Below, in pieces: positions 1-6,667 of a stretch of 9,493 nt of DNA (its first letter is position 1; each line of letters starts with the position of its first letter). The notes beneath the pieces were generated by a model. It had not been told where the DNA came from. It searched no databases and saw nothing but the letters and a program-made list of their open reading frames with translations. Location of the stretch: positions 1-9,493 of the forward strand of contig CAZZIZ010000132.1 of assembly GCA_964654535.1 (NCBI GenBank), written 5' to 3'. Position numbers and translations under genes: made by a program. The stretch is from CAZZIZ01 sp964654535. Its GTDB lineage: Bacteria; Bacteroidota; Bacteroidia; Chitinophagales; UBA2359.

Positions 1-79
1 GTGATTTTAAGGAGAGTTAGGATAAATTGAAACTACCGATGGATATTCATGTAGTCGTTCAATTCGGCTATAACTCATT

Positions 80-733
80 CTAATGGTGAATTAGATCCTT
101 TTTCATTTCATCGGTGAGGACAAATTGCTTGTAGGATGGATCATATGTTCCTAGTAGTCGATCCCAAAATGTAATAGTGTTTCCGAAGTTTTTATTCCAT
201 CGCTTATAATGGTGGTAAAGATGAAATTTCTGGATGAATGACATATAGCCTCCCTTATGTACTTTATGGTGAATTTGGTAGTGAACATTCTCATAAAAGA
301 AATAGTAGATAAGCGCTCCTATTCCAAACCAGGAAGCTATAGCCGCATTCGAACTAAGCAGAAAAACAGCAAGCCAAAAAAATGAGGTTAGAGGATAGAT
401 TAAGAACAAACCTGCGTTGAGTACGCGATAGTCTGTCAGGTTGTTATGGTGATGCAAATGAAAAGTTTCGAAAAACCACCTCAGTTTTTCATGTTTAAAT
501 ACCTTATGATAGACCCAGCGATGCGTCACGTACTCAAAAAAGCTCCAAGTGAACATGCCGGCTAAGAGAAAAAGTAAACCCAAAGAGTTTTTTATTTCAA
601 GATTGACTACCATTAAAACAAAGACTAGAAGAAGCGGTGTGACCTTCAAAAAAACGAAGAAGGGATTTTTAGAAGCAAACCATCTTAACATCTTTGGATG
701 TGTGGTGGCCATATTCTTATTTGATCTGTTCAT
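80..733 (-). CDS. Fatty-acid hydroxylase superfamily (sterol desaturase-like) integral membrane protein
   Basis: Predicted membrane-bound di-iron oxygenase that would hydroxylate a lipid-type substrate (fatty acid, sphingolipid, carotenoid or sterol-like; not determinable here). Numbered from the ATG at 733, the histidine clusters of the superfamily are all present: HRWVYH at about 71-76, HLHHH at 92-96, HYQIHH at 151-156 and HLYHH at 171-175, followed by the family's typical FGNTITFWDRLLGTYD near the C-terminus. Hydrophobic stretches at about 26-45, 51-66 and 109-127, with a fourth around 130-147, fit a four-helix membrane fold. A TTG at 739 lies in frame two codons upstream, but ATG is preferred; the ATG at 712 (MATTHPKML) is also possible and would sit just past the upstream gene's stop, whereas 733 overlaps that gene by 17 nt. 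The overlap implies co-transcription with the acyltransferase gene. Function is family-level only. Confidence 0.85.
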   Translation of the reverse strand: MNRSNKNMATTHPKMLRWFASKNPFFVFLKVTPLLLVFVLMVVNLEIKNSLGLLFLLAGMFTWSFFEYVTHRWVYHKVFKHEKLRWFFETFHLHHHNNLTDYRVLNAGLFLIYPLTSFFWLAVFLLSSNAAIASWFGIGALIYYFFYENVHYQIHHKVHKGGYMSFIQKFHLYHHYKRWNKNFGNTITFWDRLLGTYDPSYKQFVLTDEMKKDLIHH

Positions 734-1526
734 TTTCAATTGTAAAAGGTTGAGTTAAGAATGATCGGAAACGGTTTAAAAATTCGGCGAAGTGTATGCC
801 ATCCATTATCCTGTGATCGAAGGTGAAGCCGAAAGTGCACAGCTCTTTTATGCTTATTGAGTCGTTAAGTGCAACAGGTCTTTTCTCTATTTTCCCAAAA
901 GAAATGACCATAGGGACTTTTGTATAGGGTGCAATTGGGCAAATGGCCTTGGAGATGCCCAAGCTGCCGACCGCGGTAAGCATGACACTTCCGAAGGCAT
1001 TTTTGGGAGATTTGAAAATCCCTAAATTGAGATTGAGCGTGTAGGCGATAAAGGAATAGAGATTCATCAATGGCTTTGATAGAAAGCCGGGAAGAAGTCC
1101 CACAATTCTCTTTGATTGATCGTGAGTGGAGTGACTTGTTCTGAAGCTTCTTATTTTATTAAAATATTCACTGTTGATTTCAGCCATTGTTTTGCTGTGA
1201 CCATCCTCAATCACTATTCCGCTCAAGTCATCAGTAGCTGCGTCTTTAGCGGTGTGAAAGAAGACGCTGATTTCATCTCTTTGCCTAATTTTCCAAAAGC
1301 GAACGGTGCTGTTTATTTTGGGAGCTTTTTCAATTGTTTTTGAAAGCGCTTTAATTAGGAAACCATTCATATTGATTCTGTTCTCTGCACAATAGCGCTT
1401 CGCCTCGTCCATCTCAATATCTTCTAAGCAGTAGGCTGAGGAATCGCCTCTAGGCTTCCAAGAGGCCAAAGAAACCTTACGCCAAGGGCTTAGCTTTTCC
1501 TTCGGTTTGTATTGAATGTTCTTCAT
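717..1526 (-). CDS. Stand-alone 2-oxoacid dehydrogenase E2-type acyltransferase catalytic domain protein
   Basis: The 269-residue product resembles the catalytic core of dihydrolipoamide acyltransferases (chloramphenicol-acetyltransferase fold). The signature DHRIMDG lies at residues 237-243 in the context FTFDHRIMDGIHFAEFL, so the catalytic His and the family Asp are kept. Full E2 proteins carry one or more lipoyl domains and a peripheral-subunit-binding domain before this core; both are missing, and residues 1-30 are too short to hold them. It is therefore unlikely to be a working E2 of pyruvate or 2-oxoglutarate dehydrogenase, and no E1 or E3 gene is nearby. An acyl-CoA-dependent acyltransferase acting on a free small molecule or lipid is a reasonable inference. 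The gene overlaps the downstream hydroxylase gene, suggesting a shared pathway. A 12-codon open frame upstream ends on its start codon (ATGA). Family assignment is firm; substrate is unknown. Confidence 0.85.
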   Translation of the reverse strand: MKNIQYKPKEKLSPWRKVSLASWKPRGDSSAYCLEDIEMDEAKRYCAENRINMNGFLIKALSKTIEKAPKINSTVRFWKIRQRDEISVFFHTAKDAATDDLSGIVIEDGHSKTMAEINSEYFNKIRSFRTSHSTHDQSKRIVGLLPGFLSKPLMNLYSFIAYTLNLNLGIFKSPKNAFGSVMLTAVGSLGISKAICPIAPYTKVPMVISFGKIEKRPVALNDSISIKELCTFGFTFDHRIMDGIHFAEFLNRFRSFLTQPFTIENEQIK

Positions 1527-1561
1527 CTAGCATTAAGTAACGCATACTTGTGCTTTCTCAT
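1523..1561 (-). other. Possible 12-codon leader ORF coupled to the acyltransferase gene
   Basis: An ATG at 1561-1559 opens a frame encoding MRKHKYALLNAR, whose TGA overlaps the ATG of the acyltransferase gene in an ATGA arrangement. This geometry is typical of translational coupling. There is no convincing ribosome-binding site: the AAAGGA in front abuts the ATG without spacer. It starts right beside the outer inverted repeat of the intergenic element. It could be chance; comparison with relatives would decide. Confidence 0.2.
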
Positions 1562-1563
1562 TC

Positions 1564-1795
1564 CTTTGGGCGGTATTAAAATTTGTGAAAATCGACACCT
1601 AAATAGTCGCTAGAACCTGAGTTTAACTTCTTGCAAACCCCCGCGGCCAGGATAGAAGCGGTATGAGGTGCGACTATCTTTGTGTGAAGCAAGGAGTGGG
1701 GGTGGATGACCGTCTAGGGAATACGCACCCACGACTATGCTGAACCAATGAGAGGCGTGCCGAGTACAAGCGGATAGCCTGTTAGCCGCCCAAAG
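1564..1795 (+). repeat. Structured intergenic element, copy A (candidate ncRNA or dispersed repeat)
   Basis: This fills most of the 305-bp gap between two minus-strand genes and has no significant ORF. It is bounded by a perfect 10-bp inverted repeat, CTTTGGGCGG at 1564-1573 and CCGCCCAAAG at 1786-1795. Inside, 1637-1644 can pair with 1696-1703 (eight pairs, five of them C-G in a row, one G-U), enclosing AGGATAGAAGCGGTAT at 1649-1664. The hexamer AAGCGG recurs at 1656-1661 and 1768-1773, and CGACTAT recurs at 1671-1677 and 1732-1738. The right end (AAGCGGATAGCC then CGCCCAAA) resembles copy B near 9341-9407 on the opposite strand. The pattern recalls elements common between Bacteroidota genes, possibly the Flavo-1 RNA motif, but that is recollection, not a search result. 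The plus strand is chosen on that resemblance. Confidence 0.5.
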
Positions 1796-1831
1796 TAAAA
1801 GCTAAAATGTATACTTAACTAAACAGATAGT

Positions 1832-3118
1832 CTAAACGCGTTTATCCAAAATGCGGCTTAGTTTCCCGCCTTGACTTCTGGGAATGCTCTTCGGACTTTT
1901 TATCTCGACGTCCATCGAAAGTCCAATGCTGTCTTTGATTTTTGATCTTAGCAATAGACTGAGTTCCTGTGTATCTACTTTTGAATCTTCTTGGGTTTCG
2001 ACTTCCACCTTGACGCTATCCATCGTTCCTTCGCGCTCTACGATTAATCTGTAGTTAGGACTTAAAGCTGCTATTTTGTGAATGACTTCTTCGACTTGTG
2101 TATGAAACAGATTTACGCCACGAATTATAAGCATATCATCGGATCTACCTTTTATGGCAGACATTTTGATGTGACTGCGCTTGGCATTGTTGTCGTAGTA
2201 GATAGAGCAAATATCGTTGGTCCAATATCTTAAAACAGGAAAGGCTTCTTTTGTTAAAGTTGTAAAAACCAATACGCCTTCTTCGCCGTAAGGAAGTGGC
2301 TTGCCTGTTTCCTTGTCAACGACTTCAGGATAAAAATGATCTTCCCAGATGTAGCTGCCAGTGCCTTTTTCTTCATAATCTTCTTGCGAAACACCGGGGC
2401 CTATGATCTCACTCAGCCCATAAATGTTGGTGGCAGTAACGTTCAAACCAGCTTCTACCTGATCTCTGATGGCCTCGGTCCAGGGCTCAGCTCCCAGTAT
2501 GGCGTATTTTACCGCAAGATCATTGGTGTCTATTCCTCGCTTGGCAAATTCTTCGGCTAAGGTCTGAGCGTAGGAAGGCGTACAACACATAACCTCAGGT
2601 TTGAAATCTTGTAGGATGGTAAGTTGGCGTTCGGTCATACCTCCCGATACTGGAATGACGGCCATTCCCAATTTAGTCGCACCTCCGTGCATTCCCAATC
2701 CGCCAGTGAAGAGGCCATAACCGTAAGCGTTATGCAATTTCATTCCCTGCTTAGCGCCGGCGCAGACCAATGATCTTGCCACGACCTCATCGAATACTTC
2801 TAAATCGTTTTGGGTATATCCTACAACGGTCGGCTTTCCGGTAGTTCCACTTGAGGCATGAATGCGTCTTATGTCTTGCATCGGTGTAGCGAACATTTTG
2901 TAAGGATAGTTGTCTCGTAGATCTGACTTTTTTGTAAAAGGCAGTTTTTGCAGGTCATCTACCGTTTTAATATCTCTGGGATGAATGCCCTGCTTGTCGA
3001 ATTGCTTCTTGTAAAAAGGCACGTCTCTATATACGCGTTCTACTAAAGATGAAAGGCGGGCATTTTGCAATGTTCGCAATTCTTCTAATGGTAACTTTTC
3101 AATTTTCTGGTTATACAT
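1832..3118 (-). CDS. paaK: Phenylacetate-CoA ligase
   Basis: Cytosolic ATP-dependent ligase of the adenylate-forming family that converts phenylacetate (or a related aryl acid) to its CoA thioester, AMP and pyrophosphate. At 428 residues it has the compact PaaK length. The N-terminus (LEELRTLQNARLSSLVERVY, then VPFYKKQF) is typical of the family. The AMP-binding loop SSGTTGKPT is at 89-97, LGAEPWTE and YGLSEIIGPG form the middle adenylation motifs, and IPRSQGGKLSR near the end supplies the C-terminal catalytic lysine at about 419. No other phenylacetate catabolism gene (paaABCDE, paaZ) is visible, so the true substrate may be another aryl acid such as indoleacetate. A 100-bp gap separates it from the T9SS cargo gene upstream, so it may have its own promoter. 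No terminator other than the downstream element is apparent. Confidence 0.93.
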   Translation of the reverse strand: MYNQKIEKLPLEELRTLQNARLSSLVERVYRDVPFYKKQFDKQGIHPRDIKTVDDLQKLPFTKKSDLRDNYPYKMFATPMQDIRRIHASSGTTGKPTVVGYTQNDLEVFDEVVARSLVCAGAKQGMKLHNAYGYGLFTGGLGMHGGATKLGMAVIPVSGGMTERQLTILQDFKPEVMCCTPSYAQTLAEEFAKRGIDTNDLAVKYAILGAEPWTEAIRDQVEAGLNVTATNIYGLSEIIGPGVSQEDYEEKGTGSYIWEDHFYPEVVDKETGKPLPYGEEGVLVFTTLTKEAFPVLRYWTNDICSIYYDNNAKRSHIKMSAIKGRSDDMLIIRGVNLFHTQVEEVIHKIAALSPNYRLIVEREGTMDSVKVEVETQEDSKVDTQELSLLLRSKIKDSIGLSMDVEIKSPKSIPRSQGGKLSRILDKRV

Positions 3119-3218
3119 TGATTGCTAAAACTAAGCAGAATGATTCAATATCATATCCGCTCCTTTTTCTTCAATGATTATAACCGGGTGTTTGAATTTC
3201 TTAATACTCGTTTTGGTT

Positions 3219-4055
3219 CTAGTAAACCGCGATCTGTCTAGCAACTCTGCCTTTTGCCGTAACGAAATCTAAAATATAAACGCCTTTAGCTAAGCTCGGA
3301 AGTCTAATCTGATTATTGGGCAAAAAGCTATTTAGTCGAGCACCTTGAATATCGCTCAAGATGATTTGTTCTAGGTCGATTGATTCGTAATCAAATAGAT
3401 GCAGGGTAGTATTACTTGGTTCGAAATGAAAATTTGGAGCATCTATATTTCTATCGATTCCAACCGTACAAGATTCAGTAGCTCCATCGACTACGGTTAT
3501 GCTCACTTGTTCTGAAAAGTCGTAACACATTTCTCGCATCAGGGCAATGGGGGCAAAGCTCTCCAAGACATTGTTTATGACCAGATCGATGGTGAGGGTG
3601 TTCATTATTAGACCTAATGACTGTACGCACTCCAAAACTTCTGCAAGCGATTCACTGCCGTCGCCTTCGATACAAGCGAATGTACTCACAGCTGGATTTG
3701 TTGTTAGGTCAAAAAGGTCTTGAGCGTCGTAAGCGAAAACGGTTACGCCGTATACGCCTGGTGCGAAGGGTTGCATGGTTAATGTATCGAGACTGAAATC
3801 GAACTCACCTGTTTGGTTGAAGCCGATGATTCTTTCTACTGTATCATTGACCACGGGTGCGGTGAAAACGAACTCGAAAGTAGTTGTGCCCGACGGCGTG
3901 ACTTCAAAGTCGGTTATGGGCAACGAAATGTTCGTGTTCTCTATGCAGTCACTCGGTAGAATCGGAATGCCTGCGTTGGCATTGCACTCGTCTTGTGCGC
4001 TGATGCAGAAGCTTACTAGGAATAGTAGTATGATAATGGGACTGTACTTTTTCAT
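3219..4055 (-). CDS. Secreted protein with C-terminal T9SS type A sorting domain
   Basis: A signal peptide is clear at residues 1-20 (MKKYSPIIILLFLVSFCISA), with probable signal peptidase I cleavage near SAQ-D; the Cys at 17 is preceded by Phe and does not form a proper lipobox. Residues from about 211 to 278 look like a T9SS type A sorting domain: a PSNTTLHL strand, LSDIQGARLNSF, then LPSLAKGVYILDF and a final strand ending at the stop. The protein should cross the outer membrane by type IX secretion and be released or surface-attached. The middle (25-205) is beta-rich and matches no domain I recognise. The mature part has six cysteines (24, 37, 128, 142, 177, 196), which could form disulfides. 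The start is 3 nt after the TonB-dependent receptor stop, so the two are very likely one transcript and may serve the same nutrient or surface function. Confidence 0.85.
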   Translation of the reverse strand: MKKYSPIIILLFLVSFCISAQDECNANAGIPILPSDCIENTNISLPITDFEVTPSGTTTFEFVFTAPVVNDTVERIIGFNQTGEFDFSLDTLTMQPFAPGVYGVTVFAYDAQDLFDLTTNPAVSTFACIEGDGSESLAEVLECVQSLGLIMNTLTIDLVINNVLESFAPIALMREMCYDFSEQVSITVVDGATESCTVGIDRNIDAPNFHFEPSNTTLHLFDYESIDLEQIILSDIQGARLNSFLPNNQIRLPSLAKGVYILDFVTAKGRVARQIAVY

Positions 4056-4058
4056 TTC

Positions 4059-6320
4059 TTAGAATTTATAATCCAATTTCAAAGTATAATTTCTTGGTGC
4101 CTCAATTAAGGCTGGACGCAAGGTGTATTGTCGATTAGTCAAATTTTTACCAATCGCACTTATATTGAACTTGTCGTTTATGTCATAGCGAATTCGAGCG
4201 CTGAAAATGGCGTTTCCTGAATCGTTGGTTTCTCTCCAGTCTTGTAGACCAGGAATAAATCCGAGAAATGCTACATCTATAGCTTCCATGAAAGAAGTGT
4301 AATTCATGGCCACACCTACGTGAAATGGACTTTTCGCGATATTACTTTCTACATCGAATTTGGCGGTGTGTTTGAATCGGTACTTCAGAACATTGAAATC
4401 GGCCGAGGAAAGGTTTGCGATTTCCTGCGTAAATTCTTGAAAGGTAGGATCTATATAGGTGTAGCCGGCCAATACTTGCGTTGGCCAAGTGCCGATTTGA
4501 CCTTGTCCGGCAATGGTTAATTCCACACCTCTTATGTCTGTATCTCCAATGTTCTCCGATCTAAATCCGATAGAACCATTGTAGGCGCCGAAAACAAATT
4601 CGGTCATATTTTCATAGCGATTTACAAAAACTGAAAGATCGACGTAGCCTTTCCATTTACTAAAAGCGATGCCTTGTTTCATTCCTAGTTCTGCACTCCA
4701 GCCATCTTCTGACTGAAGAGCTGGATTGGCAATGATGTTGAATGCACCTACACTGGTCGTGATATAGCGCTCGGCAATAGTCGGGTAGCGAAAGCCTTGA
4801 CCAAACGACGCGCGTAGGAAAGAGAACTTTCCTAGTTCATAGTTTAGTCCAAATCTACCGACGATTTTATCGTCCGAATCGGTTGTTTCCGGATCAGATA
4901 ATTCAAAGTACTCGTAGCGCAGGCCTAAGTTTAGATTGAGTTTGTCCCAGACTTTTGCATCTCCCTGAACATAGTAAGCAATGTTTACACCTTCGAAGTC
5001 TTGGTTGCCAAAAAGTGCAGCGGAGGCGTCTGTAGTGCTTCTAGTTAGACCAGTAGTAACTGTAAAGTCTTCGGTAAACTGCTTGCGGTATTGCAACTCA
5101 GAGTAATAATTTCGTGCTTGATTGGATTGGTCATTTATCGCGCGATTGTCGGTGGAATAGAATCTTCCTTGGAAACGTAATTGTGCATTCCCTGGTAATT
5201 GTAATTTTATAATTGGATCGATGGCAATCTTGGTAGACTTTGTGCTGGTGCCGCTTTGCGTCTCGCCAATCGTAAATGGTTCATACATTAAACTGTCTAA
5301 GCCGTTCCATAGTAAAAGACTTGACTGATCGCTCAACTGAACATTGCTCTTAAGTGCCACACTCAAGATGTCGTTTATTTTGTAGTCTAAGTTTACATTG
5401 ATTCGACCGCGTTCTCTGAACTCGGTTCGACGCCAGTTTTTTTGTCTGAAAAAATATCCACCGCTTACTAGACCAAGCTTGTCGGTGAGCTTACTGCGAT
5501 GTGCAAAGGACAGTCCTTGTTCATTAGGCTGTTCGTCGCCGTACCACAAGTCATAGTCTCTGCTCGGGTTTTCATAAATGGTCCCGAATGTGCTAACGCT
5601 AGTGTAAGGCGTATTGGTGGCGTAGGCGGATCTAATATTTATAATTCCGTTGAGTGCCGAAGAGCCATACAACGCGGAGGATGCTCCTTTGATTACTTCT
5701 ACCTGTTTTATGTTTTCGATAGGTACAAAATTCCAGTTGGGGAATCCCGCATCGGCTTGCTGGAAGGGAATCTCATCCATTAAAAGTAAAACCCTACTAC
5801 CTGCTCCGTAAGAAAAACCGCTGCCTCCTCTAATGTTAGCTTGACCGTCTACGATGTTTACGCCGGGTACTTTTCTCAAACCTTGATCAATAGTAACAGT
5901 ATTAGAGTTGTTGATGAGATCCGCTTTCAGTACTTCCATACTTACAGTTACTTCACTCAGTGGCTTTTCGTATTTGTTGCCAGTCACCACGAGTTCTTGT
6001 ATAATATTGGCACTTGGTTCCAGTTCAATATCTTTTAAAAGAAAGCGCTCGCTTTTGTTTTCGAGCAGGACCTGCTGTGTTTGGTAGCCAACGTAATTAA
6101 CGGAGAGCAAGTGATCTCCATAAGGCAGTTTTAGTTCGTAGTTTCCATCGTAATCGCTTTGGGCACCGTGCATATCACCATCTACCGAAACGGATAGGGT
6201 AGCGAAAGCTAGTGGCTCCTTATTAGTAGCGTCGACTATATTTCCTGATAGGACATAGTCTTGGGCGTGGCTACAAACAGTGCCTAGAAGGAAAAACAAA
6301 ACCGCAATAAATCGACTCAT
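4059..6320 (-). CDS. TonB-dependent outer-membrane receptor with carboxypeptidase-regulatory-like N-terminal domain
   Basis: Outer-membrane beta-barrel transporter powered by TonB-ExbBD. Residues 1-20 are a signal peptide ending SHAQ. Residues about 22-101 form the carboxypeptidase D regulatory-like domain common in Bacteroidota receptors (GNIVDATNKEPLAFATLSV, then GNYELKLPYG and VGYQT). A TonB-box-like ELVVTG is at 109-114. The plug follows at about 120-230, with VPGVNIVDGQANIRGGSG, VLLLMDEIP and the highly conserved QVEVIKGASSALYGSSALNG. The rest is barrel, including LNLGLRYEY, RASFGQGFRYPTIAERY and a C-terminal strand ending in Phe (NYTLKLDYKF). At 753 residues it has the size of siderophore, vitamin or metal-complex receptors rather than large SusC proteins, and no SusD partner is adjacent. 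Substrate cannot be assigned. It heads a two-gene unit with the T9SS cargo gene. Confidence 0.93.
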   Translation of the reverse strand: MSRFIAVLFFLLGTVCSHAQDYVLSGNIVDATNKEPLAFATLSVSVDGDMHGAQSDYDGNYELKLPYGDHLLSVNYVGYQTQQVLLENKSERFLLKDIELEPSANIIQELVVTGNKYEKPLSEVTVSMEVLKADLINNSNTVTIDQGLRKVPGVNIVDGQANIRGGSGFSYGAGSRVLLLMDEIPFQQADAGFPNWNFVPIENIKQVEVIKGASSALYGSSALNGIINIRSAYATNTPYTSVSTFGTIYENPSRDYDLWYGDEQPNEQGLSFAHRSKLTDKLGLVSGGYFFRQKNWRRTEFRERGRINVNLDYKINDILSVALKSNVQLSDQSSLLLWNGLDSLMYEPFTIGETQSGTSTKSTKIAIDPIIKLQLPGNAQLRFQGRFYSTDNRAINDQSNQARNYYSELQYRKQFTEDFTVTTGLTRSTTDASAALFGNQDFEGVNIAYYVQGDAKVWDKLNLNLGLRYEYFELSDPETTDSDDKIVGRFGLNYELGKFSFLRASFGQGFRYPTIAERYITTSVGAFNIIANPALQSEDGWSAELGMKQGIAFSKWKGYVDLSVFVNRYENMTEFVFGAYNGSIGFRSENIGDTDIRGVELTIAGQGQIGTWPTQVLAGYTYIDPTFQEFTQEIANLSSADFNVLKYRFKHTAKFDVESNIAKSPFHVGVAMNYTSFMEAIDVAFLGFIPGLQDWRETNDSGNAIFSARIRYDINDKFNISAIGKNLTNRQYTLRPALIEAPRNYTLKLDYKF

Positions 6321-6667
6321 TGTATAAGCTTCAATTTGCTAATATTTTGGCGATAATTAGTGAATATTCTTCAACCGCCGATATTCTCTTGCAAGCTTAC
6401 GGCTGAATTGAACTCGTTTATCACTGAATTTTCAAAAATTTATGCTCTTTGGGTGAGGATTTACGGATTGACGCCGATTGTACCTTGATTTTCACACAGA
6501 TTCAGGCTTTCGCCATCGGCTCTATTATATCCTGCAATATTCGATTGGCCATAATCTAAAGGTGTCTTTTGATTCGATTTCTTATCTCTTGGGGCGATGA
6601 GTCCATTCGAATAATGTTAGACAGTGATTGTGTAGCTTTTTTTAGCGCATAGCCTTATCATTGAGCT
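6321..6667. other. Divergent intergenic region between the TonB receptor gene and bshB1
   Basis: These 347 AT-rich bases separate two divergently transcribed genes and must carry promoters for both, but I see no convincing Bacteroidota promoter (TTG about 19 nt before TAnnTTTG); TAGCTTTT at about 6636 is the nearest match on the bshB1 side and lacks a well-spaced TTG. No open frame longer than about a dozen codons stands out. GGCTTTCGCCATCGGCTCT at 6505-6523 resembles part of copy B of the structured element at 9389-9407, possibly a decayed remnant. Confidence 0.5.

Noticed and set aside
7..78. 23-codon open frame on the minus strand just downstream of the hydroxylase gene
   Set aside because: Too short, no recognisable sequence, no ribosome-binding site, and nothing to distinguish it from chance.
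549..758. Plus-strand open frame antisense to the hydroxylase gene, and similar antisense frames in the acyltransferase, paaK, TonB receptor and ybbR genes
   Set aside because: All lie opposite genes with clear family motifs; their translations are low-complexity and show no domain.
1564..1795. Insertion sequence or MITE bounded by the 10-bp inverted repeat
   Set aside because: No flanking target-site duplication is visible, and copy B does not share the left end, so a transposon-derived origin is not supported by the sequence alone.
1637..1796. Possible housekeeping RNA (SRP RNA, RNase P RNA or tmRNA) in the 1527-1831 gap
   Set aside because: The CCAGGATAGAAGCGG segment loosely recalls the SRP GGAAG/AGCAG core but lacks the matching tetraloop and symmetric loop. 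RNase P signatures and a tmRNA tag frame or tRNA-like end are absent.
4059..6320. Polysaccharide utilization locus of the SusC/SusD type
   Set aside because: The receptor is shorter than typical SusC proteins, no SusD gene or glycoside hydrolase is adjacent, and the downstream protein is a T9SS cargo rather than a SusD-like lipoprotein.
6321..6380. Promoter for the TonB receptor operon
   Set aside because: No TTG and TAnnTTTG pair with proper spacing was found, so no site is annotated.
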